Source: a virus. From it: a stretch of 33,742 nucleotides of DNA. This document shows, piece after piece, positions 1 through 7,675 of the stretch. The stretch covers positions 1 through 33,742 of IMG/VR virus record IMGVR_UViG_3300032820_000056; one strand, 5' to 3'. Numbering within the stretch: the stretch's first letter is position 1; every line of letters begins with the position of its first letter. Below the pieces are notes generated by a model. That model did no database searches and was not told the origin of the DNA. It saw only the letters and a program-made list of their open reading frames with translations. The translations under genes and the position numbers were made by a program.

Positions 1-858
1 CTTGACTGGGGCGTAAACCATCTGCGGTACGACACGCTCGGGCTGGCCAAGCAGGAATCCGCGCTCCGGGTGGTAGTGGTAATGAACCTGGAAGACTGCC
101 GGCCCGTCATCGGAACTTCGAACCTGGAAGATCGCTACGCCGTCGGATGCGCTAATCAATTTGATTGGCTGCGGAGAACGAGACATCAATTCAAGTTCTA
201 GTTTTCTGTCGTGCTGCTCCGTATGTCCCGACGGGTGGGGCTGTCCGCACATCTTCTCGTCGAAGTCATCAAAAGAGAACTCCAAATCATTCTGCGTCTG
301 GACGTGTGTCTCTTCGTGTTCCATGAGCGCGACATCGGCACCCTTGACCGAAATAGTGCCAGTCAGTTGATTTGCTCCGTGTAGTACTGGAGAACATTCG
401 TATAGTTCGACTTCGCGCAATATGTTTGCCTGGCGTACTGGATCGAATGTCGCATTGATCGTTTTGTATCCGATAGACCATTCCTGGTCGCCCCCAAAGA
501 AGGCCACGCTGGCAAAGGCCTCGCGTCCCTTTTCGGATCCAAGATTGAACTGGACCCGCGCGTAGAGTCCGCCTACGCCCCCGGCCTTCATTTTTTCAGG
601 GAGGCGTGGGTCGCTGGGTCCTACTTCTTGGATGTCTAGAACTTTGCCAATGGGGTCGTTCCAGTTGTGGCCCCAGACGACACGCGGTTTGCGACGCATG
701 AGACTGCTGGCGAAGGCTCCTGGCTGGATGATGTCGCCAACGGAGTCCTTGTTGCCAATGGCGGCCACAAAGCATTCGACAATACCCTGCGCTTCGTCAA
801 CGCTGACTTGGCCGTTAGTGGCCTTAATCTGGATATCTGTTTCCATTCCGACCGGCAT
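1..858 (-). CDS. Prohead serine protease, HK97/S78 family (3' end outside the window)
   Basis: This is the capsid maturation protease, which cleaves scaffold and capsid N-termini inside the prohead. The reading frame is open for 286 codons and runs off the left edge. The sequence VVWGHNW places the predicted catalytic His at residue 64, followed by NDPIGK. The WSIGY block puts the predicted nucleophile at Ser128, and ECSPVLHGAN matches the conserved E-x-SPVxxGAN block of the family. The S78 core ends near residue 165; the remaining 120 residues are acidic and His-rich and could include a fused scaffold-like part. ATG at 858 is chosen because AAGGAG lies 7 bases upstream; an in-frame ATG at 885 lacks a ribosome site. 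It lies downstream of the portal gene on the same strand after a 111-base AT-rich spacer, the usual portal-protease order. The capsid gene should follow to the left. Confidence 0.9.
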   Translation of the reverse strand, partial: MPVGMETDIQIKATNGQVSVDEAQGIVECFVAAIGNKDSVGDIIQPGAFASSLMRRKPRVVWGHNWNDPIGKVLDIQEVGPSDPRLPEKMKAGGVGGLYARVQFNLGSEKGREAFASVAFFGGDQEWSIGYKTINATFDPVRQANILREVELYECSPVLHGANQLTGTISVKGADVALMEHEETHVQTQNDLEFSFDDFDEKMCGQPHPSGHTEQHDRKLELELMSRSPQPIKLISASDGVAIFQVRSSDDGPAVFQVHYHYHPERGFLLGQPERVVPQMVYAPVK

Positions 859-969
859 GAAGACTCCTTGTAGCCCTGTAGTCATGATAGATCACAACAG
901 GGGTACGACACTGTAAAATAATGTGAAAATTACTGTAGTTTCAGTAAAGGGAACAGTTGTTCACTTAAT

Positions 970-2997
970 CTATTTACTCGCCAGGTTCCAGGCTCGTCGT
1001 GCTTCATCTCTGGCAACCTGAGGACGTACTTTGGCGAGAAGGTTGGTGAAATGGCTAACGAGGGAGGATTTGAGTGTTGCCAAACGCTGTTGCTTATCCT
1101 GAAGGGCGAGGACACTAAGGATTTCTCCGGACAACGCATCTTTAGTTTCGGCGTGAATCCTCTTGATCCTCTCCATTTGAGAGTTGACGTGAGTAACAAC
1201 ATCCTCGGGCAACGGGGCGGTGTAATCTGCCGACTTCTCGGAGTACGACTCTGTCGCATCTTTGATGATTGCATTGAGAACCGGACGAATGTCCTCGTCT
1301 GTCTGCTTGTTCCAGGTGCCTTGTGACATTATCGAATCTGCGTCGAGGATTCCATCCGATAGAGCCTTTTGGGCTTTTGTCCCACTGGCCTTTTCCAGGA
1401 TCACACGTTGCTGACGTTCGAACAGACGTTCGAGGCTCCGGTCGAGGATTTCTGACCATCTCTCAAGATCAGAGGTTGTGGCCACCTTGAATTCCATTGT
1501 TCCGGACTGTTCGGACATCTGTCCGCCGGGAGCGGCCATGGCTCCAGTCTGGGGGGCTGCCCCTCCTCCCGGAGGAGCCGCAGTCGCCGCTGCTGCTTGC
1601 TGCTCAGCGGCCATAGCACCCTGCATGGTGTTCGGGTCCAGTAACTCTGCTCCGCCTCCTGGGGGCGCTCCTGGGGGCGCTCCTGGCGCTCCTGGCGCTC
1701 CTGGGGGACCTGCAGCACCCGGTTGTCCGGGAACCATGGCCTGAGGTCCGTCTTCCATTGGCTTTTCGGTATTGGCAATCGGAGTCAGGTTCGGATTTTG
1801 TAGCAGAGAATCGGCAAGATCGGACTCCGTTGTCTTGCGTCCGGTTGCTTCTCGATACTCATTGGCACTGATCAGACCAGTCTGAAACTCCTCTTTCACA
1901 TAGCGCGATCGCTCTTGCCTGTAGATTGTCAGGCTGGGAACTTCGTCTAGGTCGAAGTCGATGTAATGCTTGTCGTCCAATTCATCTAGGGCGCGAGCAA
2001 GGTGTTGAAGATGGGGCGCCATGGTTTCGCTCCAGAACACCCGGATTTCTTCAGAGGCGTTGGCGAAGGTTCTCCCAGAGGCATTACCGATCACCGACTC
2101 GGGCACACCGAACGATGCCAAAATCTCTTCTTTTGTGATCTGCCGCATCTGAATGTAAGCAGAATCACGAGGACTGGCGGACGTGTCGACATAATCAACA
2201 CCATCGTCAGCAGCGATCACAGTCGTTGAGCCGACTCGTCCCAAGTTGCCTCGGAATCTGTTCCTCAGTTCGTTTTTGTCGTCGTCATCTATCTCGCCCT
2301 TGACGACTAGCAGCCCTCCGGGTCGACCGTCATTGAGTAGGTAATTGCGGTTGTATAACTTGGCGAGGTTCTCGATCTCGATGGCCACGCCGGCTGCTTC
2401 CATGGGAGTCATCGAGAGATAGGGATCGAGAGGATGGGGGCGACGAACCCAGACGACGCTTTCCGGGGACATGGTGATCTTTTTGCCATCCGGCATCTGA
2501 ACTTCGTAGCCAGAGACAAACCTCTTGGGGTGAGGGACGGGTGCCGTGGTGTGAGGCGGCAGCAGGTTCAGCCCAATGATTCGTCCGTCTCGTCCTCGAA
2601 TCTTTTCAATAAAGGCACCGCGTGTTCCCATCAGAAGTTGCGCGGAAAGTCGATACCGGAAGATAAACGAGTTCTCACCAATATTCGATTTGCTATTAAG
2701 AAGATTTAGAATAGAGTCGTTTCTTACACGCTTGCTGGTGACGAGTTCACCATCTGGTGAATTATCTTTTCGAAGAACAATTGGCAACCGTGCCTGGTTT
2801 CCTGCGATAGCGTCCACGCAGCGGGCTACCCATGTAACCTTCTGCATGCCCTCCTTGTGGGCACGCTCGATATCCCACTGATCACTATAGGGCTGTCCAG
2901 CGAGACCCGGAGTGTGGGCAATGGGAGCACCGGGACCGACAGTTGCCCTGCCTGCTGCCATCTGATGTGATTTTGTTTCTGGAGAGTTCCAAGCCAT
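970..2997 (-). CDS. Portal protein, HK97 family, with collagen-like C-terminal extension
   Basis: The portal forms the dodecameric ring at the capsid vertex through which DNA is packaged and to which the connector binds. Residues 40-400 have the HK97-type portal pattern: N-terminal WVARCVDAIAG, a central LLPPHTT segment, the PMEAAGVAIEIENLAKLYNRN helix region near 198-219, then NDGRPGGLL, and ILASFGVPESVIG near 292-304. At 675 residues it is longer than usual portals of about 400-500. The excess is a Gly-Pro-Ala-rich stretch (about 421-497, with repeated G-A-P triplets) followed by a charged, probably helical tail (about 503-675). Start ATG 2997 lies 2 bases after the stop of the small membrane gene, so translation is probably coupled; there is no strong ribosome site. 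The tail could be a fused morphogenesis or scaffold domain; its function is unknown. Confidence 0.92.
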   Translation of the reverse strand: MAWNSPETKSHQMAAGRATVGPGAPIAHTPGLAGQPYSDQWDIERAHKEGMQKVTWVARCVDAIAGNQARLPIVLRKDNSPDGELVTSKRVRNDSILNLLNSKSNIGENSFIFRYRLSAQLLMGTRGAFIEKIRGRDGRIIGLNLLPPHTTAPVPHPKRFVSGYEVQMPDGKKITMSPESVVWVRRPHPLDPYLSMTPMEAAGVAIEIENLAKLYNRNYLLNDGRPGGLLVVKGEIDDDDKNELRNRFRGNLGRVGSTTVIAADDGVDYVDTSASPRDSAYIQMRQITKEEILASFGVPESVIGNASGRTFANASEEIRVFWSETMAPHLQHLARALDELDDKHYIDFDLDEVPSLTIYRQERSRYVKEEFQTGLISANEYREATGRKTTESDLADSLLQNPNLTPIANTEKPMEDGPQAMVPGQPGAAGPPGAPGAPGAPPGAPPGGGAELLDPNTMQGAMAAEQQAAAATAAPPGGGAAPQTGAMAAPGGQMSEQSGTMEFKVATTSDLERWSEILDRSLERLFERQQRVILEKASGTKAQKALSDGILDADSIMSQGTWNKQTDEDIRPVLNAIIKDATESYSEKSADYTAPLPEDVVTHVNSQMERIKRIHAETKDALSGEILSVLALQDKQQRLATLKSSLVSHFTNLLAKVRPQVARDEARRAWNLASK

Positions 2998-2999
2998 AT

Positions 3000-3176
3000 T
3001 TACTCAAGACCTAATAGGAAGCCGAGGATCCCACATGACACGCCAGCGACTATTAGCCCCAACGAGGGGCGAATCATCCACGCACCGATGCTTGTGAATA
3101 TAATAAAGGATACCATCAGTACATTTGCGGCGTTTGCCCGATTTAGTGCTGCGCGCAGCCAGTTCACAGGCGTCAC
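3000..3176 (-). CDS. Small two-helix membrane protein upstream of portal
   Basis: A 58-residue frame begins at GTG 3176, with GGAG four bases upstream, and stops at TAA 3002-3000, two bases before the portal ATG. The N-terminus (VTPVNWLRAALNRAN) is amphipathic and basic. Two hydrophobic segments follow, about residues 17-32 and 39-57, separated by the short polar turn MIRPS, so a hairpin membrane protein is likely. It is the first gene of the minus-strand head operon. Its function is not recognised; small membrane proteins in phages can be holin-like, superinfection-exclusion or simply unknown. If it is real, the terminase on the other strand should not start as far upstream as the TTG at 3125, because the two would overlap antisense. 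It was found by reading the frame by hand; the composition fits a membrane protein, but no homologue is known to me. Confidence 0.6.
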   Translation of the reverse strand: MTPVNWLRAALNRANAANVLMVSFIIFTSIGAWMIRPSLGLIVAGVSCGILGFLLGLE

Positions 3177-3193
3177 CCTACTCCATCCGTTGG

Positions 3194-3214
3194 TCTACTC
3201 TAGAATGTAGTAGA
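3194..3214. promoter_or_regulatory. Inverted repeat with -10-like hexamer in the divergent head/terminase control region
   Basis: TCTACT (3194-3199) and AGTAGA (3209-3214) form a perfect 6-base inverted repeat around a 9-base spacer. The spacer contains the plus-strand hexamer TAGAAT (3201-3206), a plausible -10 box. Transcription from it would begin near 3213, leaving the terminase ribosome site GGAG (3219-3222) and GTG start (3230). The region lies between the divergent membrane-protein and terminase starts. No good -35 is visible on either strand, so an operator or promoter is inferred only. Confidence 0.3.
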
Positions 3215-3229
3215 GACTGGAGTGAGATC

Positions 3230-4534
3230 GTGGACGATTGGAAAAACATACTGGAGTTCCTCCAGCCGAAGGAATCTCCGTACTGTCCTGAAGCCGCCTC
3301 GCTGACACAAAAGGTCTTCCTGCGCACCTATTCCCTAGAGGCCCTTTTCGGAGGCGCGGCCGGAGGTGGGAAATCTTCTGCCTTGCTAATGGCAGCGCTG
3401 CAGTATGTGGACGTGCCCGGCTATAGCGCCATTCTGTTTCGGCGCACTTACGCCGACCTCGCATTGCCGGGCGCCATCATGGACCGATTCCAAGCATGGA
3501 TTGCCAACTACGACAACATCAAATGGAACGGTTCGTTGTACGTCGCCACCTTCCCATCGGGTGCAAGAATTTCTTTCGGGTATCTGAACAACTCGCAGGA
3601 CTACCTCCGCTACAAGGGTGCTGAATTTCAATTCATCGGAATGGATGAGGTCACCGAGATCAGAGAGAATGATTATCGTTACCTCTTTTCCCGACTGCGG
3701 CGTCCAGTATCCGGCCCTGTTTCCAAGGTTCCCCTTCGGATGCGAGCAGCGTCCAACCCCGCGCCGAACTGGGTACGACAACGCTTTATCGTAGAAGGCA
3801 AGACGGAAAAGCGTGTATTCGTGCCGTCGCTGCTTACCGACAATCCTGGCATTGACGCCGACTCGTATCGTCAGTCGCTGCAAGCGCTGGACCCAGTAGA
3901 ACGCAAACGACTCGAAGAAGGTGACTGGTGGGCAACCACTCTGGGGTCGATGTTTGACAGAGAGTCTGTCGTCATCATGGAGAATGACGAGGTGCCAGTA
4001 CTAACTCCCAAGGCAAGAGCAGTCCGGTTCTGGGACCTTGCCGCATCCGAACCGTCTCCCTCCTATCCGGACCCCGACTGGACAGTGGGAACTTTGATGC
4101 TCTTTGACGCAGGGGTCGCATACATTCTAGATGTCAAGAAGATCCGCCACAGGGGGGAGAAGGTGGAACAATTCATCGCCCAGACGGCCTATGAGGATGG
4201 AGTATCTGTTCCCATTCGGATGGAACAGGAACCCGGATCGTCAGGGAAGGCATTGATCAACCAGTACGCCCGGTTCGTCGTTCCCGGATACGACATCATA
4301 GGCATCCGGTCTACAGGGGACAAGGTGACAAGGGCCCGCCCCCTTGCTGCTGCTATTGCCAACGGTAACGTGAGGGTCGTCAGGGGAACGTGGTTGACCG
4401 ATTGGCTCGACGAGTTCTCATCCTTCCCGGAAGCCTGCCCTCACGACGACCAAGTCGACTCGGCTACGGGAGCATTCTCGTTTCTTACTGGACTAGGGTT
4501 GCCTCAGCGGAAGCGAGCGGCTATCCTCGCTTAG
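3230..4534 (+). CDS. terL: Terminase large subunit (ATPase-nuclease packaging motor)
   Basis: The large terminase drives ATP-dependent DNA translocation through the portal and cuts concatemers. Counted from GTG 3230 (434 residues), the Walker A loop GGAAGGGKS is at 41-49, followed by the LFRRTYADL segment. Walker B FIGMDE is at 135-140 with catalytic Glu, and the coupling motif AASNP is at 173-177. The C-terminal RNase H-like nuclease shows acidic residues in FWDLAAS (Asp269), MEQEP (Glu334) and PHDDQVDS (Asp406/410). GTG 3230 is chosen because GGAG sits 7 bases upstream and it avoids antisense overlap with the gene at 3000-3176; TTG 3125 would add 35 residues. No small terminase is recognisable nearby. 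The gene runs opposite to the portal, unlike the usual codirectional terminase-portal order. Confidence 0.95.
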   Translation: MDDWKNILEFLQPKESPYCPEAASLTQKVFLRTYSLEALFGGAAGGGKSSALLMAALQYVDVPGYSAILFRRTYADLALPGAIMDRFQAWIANYDNIKWNGSLYVATFPSGARISFGYLNNSQDYLRYKGAEFQFIGMDEVTEIRENDYRYLFSRLRRPVSGPVSKVPLRMRAASNPAPNWVRQRFIVEGKTEKRVFVPSLLTDNPGIDADSYRQSLQALDPVERKRLEEGDWWATTLGSMFDRESVVIMENDEVPVLTPKARAVRFWDLAASEPSPSYPDPDWTVGTLMLFDAGVAYILDVKKIRHRGEKVEQFIAQTAYEDGVSVPIRMEQEPGSSGKALINQYARFVVPGYDIIGIRSTGDKVTRARPLAAAIANGNVRVVRGTWLTDWLDEFSSFPEACPHDDQVDSATGAFSFLTGLGLPQRKRAAILA

Positions 4535-4568
4535 GTACACCTCCCCACTTGTCTACTGGAGGCTTTAG

Positions 4569-5066
4569 ATGACCCCCGACGATGTCCGGGCATTGCGCAT
4601 GGAGATAGCGGCCCTCGATGTCAAGTTGGCCAGGTACACGCAGGATGACCATTCGGTCGAAGAGTCGGCTGAACTGCTGCTCGAACTGAACTTGGCTAAA
4701 CGGGATATGAGTTTTCTTTACGATGGCCTGTCATCCTGGCTCGGCGGAGCGATGGATGGCAACCAAATTCTTGGTCTGCGGGACATGGCTACGGTTGAGC
4801 GCAAGATGTCCGCCAGCCGTTCGGGATGGAAGCACAAGGCTCTTGTCCGTGATGTGATGGATCGCATCGAGCAATCATCAGTGGACATGGACACGGGCGA
4901 AGTCGTCCTGTCCCCCAGTGAAATGGGCATAAAGATATTGGAGTATCTCCAGCCATCGTACTGGCGGGTTGGGGCACTGAACAAGATCGGACTAAATCCC
5001 GATAACTATTGTGAGTCGTCCCAACCCAAAGTAAGCGTCATCGTTAGAAGGGGCAATGCAGAATGA
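4569..5066 (+). CDS. Conserved phage protein of unknown function downstream of terminase
   Basis: I do not recognise a functional domain. The 165-residue product is mostly helical in appearance. Residues 1-60 are acidic and Leu/Glu-rich (repeated E-L-L pattern). The centre has KMSASRSGWKHKALVRDVMDRI (split as KMSASRSGWK then HKALVRDVM), with basic residues that could contact nucleic acid. The C-terminal part, YWRVGALNKIGLNPDNYCE, resembles short domains seen in actinophage hypothetical proteins, from memory only. The start ATG is preceded by GGAGG at a good distance. Its stop overlaps the Rad52-like gene by 4 bases (ATGA), so it is probably cotranslated with the recombination genes. A role in recombination or as a DNA-binding partner is guesswork from position. 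Confidence 0.75.
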   Translation: MTPDDVRALRMEIAALDVKLARYTQDDHSVEESAELLLELNLAKRDMSFLYDGLSSWLGGAMDGNQILGLRDMATVERKMSASRSGWKHKALVRDVMDRIEQSSVDMDTGEVVLSPSEMGIKILEYLQPSYWRVGALNKIGLNPDNYCESSQPKVSVIVRRGNAE

Positions 5067-5692
5067 GCAAGGAAATACTTAAGCAACTGTCTACGCCGTT
5101 CCCGGCCGAACTGGAAGGCACCCTGAACAAGGGGGGAGTGGCATTTAGGTTTGTTTCAGTCAACGAGGTCATTGCACGCCTCAACGACGTTTTGGGATTT
5201 GAGAACTGGAACTTCGAGGTTCTCTCCTGTGAACGCAGTCTCGAGGGAGGCGACAACGTTATTGCCCATGTCCGTCTGACGGCAGTCGTCAACGACAAGA
5301 CACTCAAGAGGGAAGCATACGGTGGCGCAGAGGTCAAGGCGAAGAAGAACGGGGGTCTTCTCGATTTGGGGAACGACCACAAGATCGCGATCTCCGACGC
5401 TTTGAAGAAGGCCGCTTCCATGATGGGGGTGGGCCTCTATCTCTACCGCTCCGAAGAGGCTCTGATACACGAGGCGAAGGAAGAGATCAACCCCGAGGTA
5501 CAACAGTTGTGGGACAACTTCACGAGCCTGATCGCCAAGTTCGACAAGTCTCAGAAGGACGAAATAGCCGTGTTCTGGAAGGAGCATGCCGGAGAGCGCG
5601 CCAAGCCCACACGGGAAACGGCGAACATCGAGGATCTGACGGCGCTGTTGGAAAAGTGCGTAGCGGTTTCTTTCAATGTCGAAACCGAATAG
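5063..5692 (+). CDS. Rad52/Rad22-type single-strand DNA annealing protein
   Basis: Proteins of this family bind single-stranded DNA and anneal complementary strands in phage recombination. The 209-residue protein carries the Rad52-like core at about residues 8-130: FRFVSVNEVIARLNDVLGFENW, split here as FRFVSVNEVIARL and NDVLGFENW, then alternating strands ending in YGGAEVK. The conserved DLGNDHKIAISDALKKA and MGVGLYLY blocks follow at about 101-128. The C-terminal 80 residues are polar and helical, probably for oligomer or partner contact. The start is fixed by the ATGA overlap with the previous gene and by AGAAGGGG upstream. The neighbouring Cas4-like nuclease probably supplies the resected ends this annealer needs, giving a two-component recombination pair. 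Confidence 0.88.
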   Translation: MSKEILKQLSTPFPAELEGTLNKGGVAFRFVSVNEVIARLNDVLGFENWNFEVLSCERSLEGGDNVIAHVRLTAVVNDKTLKREAYGGAEVKAKKNGGLLDLGNDHKIAISDALKKAASMMGVGLYLYRSEEALIHEAKEEINPEVQQLWDNFTSLIAKFDKSQKDEIAVFWKEHAGERAKPTRETANIEDLTALLEKCVAVSFNVETE

Positions 5693-5831
5693 CCCTTGGG
5701 CCAAGGACGGGTACTGGAAGTGTCCGACCTGCGAGCGTCACTTCATGGGCGGTTCTGCCGTAAGGCGCTACGAGGGACTGTGTAATATGTGCGACACTCC
5801 GATCAACCTTAAAGAACACCGGGTCAAGTGA
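5676..5831 (+). CDS. Short zinc-ribbon protein
   Basis: A 51-residue frame from ATG 5676 to TGA 5831 encodes a compact protein with CPTC near residues 16-19 and CNMC near 36-39. This is the two-knuckle CxxC...CxxC spacing of a treble-clef or zinc-ribbon fold. It starts inside the last 17 bases of the Rad52-like gene in another frame, and its stop shares bases with the next start (TGATG). That gapless packing supports it being a gene although no strong ribosome site is visible. Its partner is unknown; small zinc ribbons commonly bind nucleic acid or act as adaptors. Chance cysteines in a short frame remain possible, but the arrangement and tight junctions argue against it. Confidence 0.65.
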   Translation: MSKPNSPWAKDGYWKCPTCERHFMGGSAVRRYEGLCNMCDTPINLKEHRVK

Positions 5832-6364
5832 TGCAAACTCCAGAGCCAACCGCTGAGACTTTCGAAAAGATGGCTGAGCGCTTTGCAGAGCGCGCTGCCG
5901 CAGTTCGAAAAAGCAACATGCCCCCACTGGAGGGCGTGATGCGTCGCGAATGGGTCAAGCAGCGGCAGATGGACTTTCAGGATTTCCTGATGATTTCCGA
6001 CTGTGACATCACATTCGAAGACGGCATCCTTCAAATGACACTCGACCTCCGACCCGCGATCTGTGACGCCACGATGAGGAAGTCCCCTGACGGGATTAGC
6101 GACAAGACGGCAGAGCACGAAACCCAGGTCGCGATGGAGAACATCGCCAATGCCCTCCCGACCGATGGAAACAAGATCACCCCCGGAATGCTTGACTCCA
6201 AAGCGGACCTTCAAGCCCTGATCGACGGAGCCGAGATGTTCAGGGTGGTTGAGACCATCGAACCCATCGATGTGAACGCATGTCCCGGTTTAGATTTGGT
6301 TGACCCCGCCCAACCGTCCATCGGACCTGCAGGTTTCAGTTTGACTCACGGGTATTTGGTATGA
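5831..6364 (+). CDS. Hypothetical protein in the recombination cassette
   Basis: The product is not recognised. It has 177 residues from ATG 5831; a GTG at 5828 would add only one residue. The first 50 residues are charged and helical (AERFAERAAAVRK). A central acidic strand-rich part contains DCDITFEDGILQMTLDLRP, and the C-terminus is Gly/Pro-rich and probably flexible. No membrane segment, signal peptide or cysteine cluster is visible. It starts within the stop codon of the zinc-ribbon gene and ends overlapping the Cas4-like gene by 4 bases (ATGA), so it is cotranslated between an annealing protein and an exonuclease-like protein. An accessory role in recombination is inferred from position only. 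Confidence 0.75.
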   Translation: MQTPEPTAETFEKMAERFAERAAAVRKSNMPPLEGVMRREWVKQRQMDFQDFLMISDCDITFEDGILQMTLDLRPAICDATMRKSPDGISDKTAEHETQVAMENIANALPTDGNKITPGMLDSKADLQALIDGAEMFRVVETIEPIDVNACPGLDLVDPAQPSIGPAGFSLTHGYLV

Positions 6365-7128
6365 CGGCCGTAGCGCCACCACACTTGTCGCCTTCATCAA
6401 TAGGAACCTTCCGCCAGTGTCCTCTCAAGTGGAAGTACAACAAGATTGACAAGATCCCCGACCCCTCCGGTAAGGAGGCGTTGATGGGAAACTTCGTTCA
6501 TGACGTTCTAGAAGGTCTCTACGGCTACGCCCCCGAGGAACGCTCCCAGGCTCAGGCCCAGTCTTTGGCTCGGGAGGTATGGGGCAAAGGCAATTGGGAA
6601 CGGAGGGTCAAACCCCTCGTTCCTGATGCAGAGGAATACAGGATGTTTCGCTGGAAGGCCTGGTGGTGCATCGAGAACTTGTGGAAAATCGAAAACCCTG
6701 AGGAAATAGAGCCAGACGGTCTGGAATTCGAACTCAATGGGAAAGTGTCCGGGGTGCAACTCAAAGGGTTTATCGATCGCTTTACCATGGACGAAGACGG
6801 TGGAATTGTTATTTCTGACTACAAGACTGGCAAGGTTCCGCGAGCGGACTATGTTGATGAGCGATTCATGCAACTTCGCATCTATGGGACGCTAATCGAT
6901 GCTTTAGATATCGGACGCACTTCCAGTTTGGAACTTCTTTATCTCAAAGATGGGGTTAAGTTCGAAGTTCCATTTGGCGATGAAGACATCACCGATACAA
7001 GTGCATATGTAAGAAGTGCTAAAGACGACATAGATAAGGCCTGCTCAACTGGAGATTTCCCTGCACAAAAGTCTGTTTTGTGTGGCTGGTGTAGTTATAA
7101 GGGGATTTGTCCATTATGGGTCAATTGA
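6361..7128 (+). CDS. Cas4/RecB-like PD-(D/E)XK nuclease with predicted Fe-S cluster
   Basis: This is a 255-residue exonuclease-like protein. GNFVHDVLE gives the conserved His47, GFIDRF the Asp139 and ISDYKTGK the Asp153 and Lys155 of motif II-III. QLRIYG gives the QxxxY motif (Gln171, Tyr175). Cys20 in FRQCPLKW plus Cys241, Cys244 and Cys250 in CGWCSYKGIC form the four-cysteine pattern that holds a 4Fe-4S cluster in Cas4 and AddB-type nucleases. All catalytic positions appear intact. With a Rad52-type annealer two genes upstream and no CRISPR array or Cas1/Cas2 in the window, a phage recombination or end-resection role is more likely than spacer acquisition. It overlaps both neighbouring genes. 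Confidence 0.9.
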   Translation: MTAVAPPHLSPSSIGTFRQCPLKWKYNKIDKIPDPSGKEALMGNFVHDVLEGLYGYAPEERSQAQAQSLAREVWGKGNWERRVKPLVPDAEEYRMFRWKAWWCIENLWKIENPEEIEPDGLEFELNGKVSGVQLKGFIDRFTMDEDGGIVISDYKTGKVPRADYVDERFMQLRIYGTLIDALDIGRTSSLELLYLKDGVKFEVPFGDEDITDTSAYVRSAKDDIDKACSTGDFPAQKSVLCGWCSYKGICPLWVN

Positions 7129-7655
7129 CCGGAGAAACTGTGACCAACCAAATTCCCGATCACTTCTTTGCCCGACTCGTTGCCGATGATGTCAAGAACC
7201 GCGTGACAGTACAACAGCGCCAAGAATTGATGCAAGAAGAGAATTGGAGCCGTTGGCAAAGGGCACTAGGTGCGTTATTGGGAAATCTCACAGAACAGAT
7301 CGAAAGCGTCGAAATGGACGCAAGTGCAGATGCCGTTCGTTACGAAGCAATGGGGCGAACAGGAAGACGATTGGCCAATGAAGCCGCACGGGCCTACAGT
7401 CACAAAAAGACGAAGATAGAAAGATTCAAACTTCACGTTGAGCGCCGTCTCGATCAAGTCATGTCGATGATCGCGACCGGGGAACCGATGGACGAGAACC
7501 CGTGGGAGACGGTTGATTTTTACCGTAGGGCTATTGTTACCCACAGGAAAATGCTCCAGGAGTTCGACCTCGAAGACACCGCTGTTGATCGGGCCCTGTG
7601 GGCCACCCTTGACAACCGTTGGGAATTCGACAAGGTTGACTCCTTGACGCTCTAG
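7116..7655 (+). CDS. Hypothetical helical protein
   Basis: The function is not recognised. The 179-residue product is rich in Gln, Arg and Glu and appears almost entirely helical, with heptad-like stretches around residues 20-60 and 75-115. ETVDFYRRAIVTHRKMLQE and LEDTAVDRALWATLDNRWEFD follow near the C-terminus. No catalytic motif or membrane segment is apparent. ATG 7116 is preferred over TTG 7107 because AGGGG at 7100-7104 is at workable distance only from the ATG. It overlaps the Cas4-like gene by 13 bases and so is probably coupled to it. A structural or partner role for the nuclease would be speculation. Confidence 0.75.
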   Translation: MGQLTGETVTNQIPDHFFARLVADDVKNRVTVQQRQELMQEENWSRWQRALGALLGNLTEQIESVEMDASADAVRYEAMGRTGRRLANEAARAYSHKKTKIERFKLHVERRLDQVMSMIATGEPMDENPWETVDFYRRAIVTHRKMLQEFDLEDTAVDRALWATLDNRWEFDKVDSLTL

Positions 7656-7675
7656 GCAGGTAGTAGGCTCCGAAC
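7644..7675 (+). promoter_or_regulatory. Possible promoter with -10 six bases before the HNH start
   Basis: TAGGCT (7664-7669) ends exactly six bases before the HNH ATG, the position of a -10 box in leaderless actinobacterial transcripts. TTGACG (7644-7649) and TTGACT (7636-7641) lie upstream, but at 14 and 22 bases, neither being the standard 17. The same bases could instead be a weak ribosome site (GTAGG, 8 bases before ATG). Confidence 0.22.

Noticed and set aside
858-885. ATG 885 as protease start
   Set aside because: It is in frame but without a ribosome site; AAGGAG lies before ATG 858. It cannot be fully excluded.
3125-3229. TTG 3125 as terminase start
   Set aside because: It has no well-placed ribosome site, overlaps the small membrane gene antisense and adds residues not typical for the family. 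GTG 3230 has GGAG at 7 bases.
7107-7115. TTG 7107 as start of the 7116 gene
   Set aside because: The ribosome site AGGGG would be only about two bases away; ATG 7116 is better spaced.
6361-7128. CRISPR-Cas adaptation system suggested by the Cas4-like gene
   Set aside because: No Cas1, Cas2 or array is present; neighbours are recombination genes.
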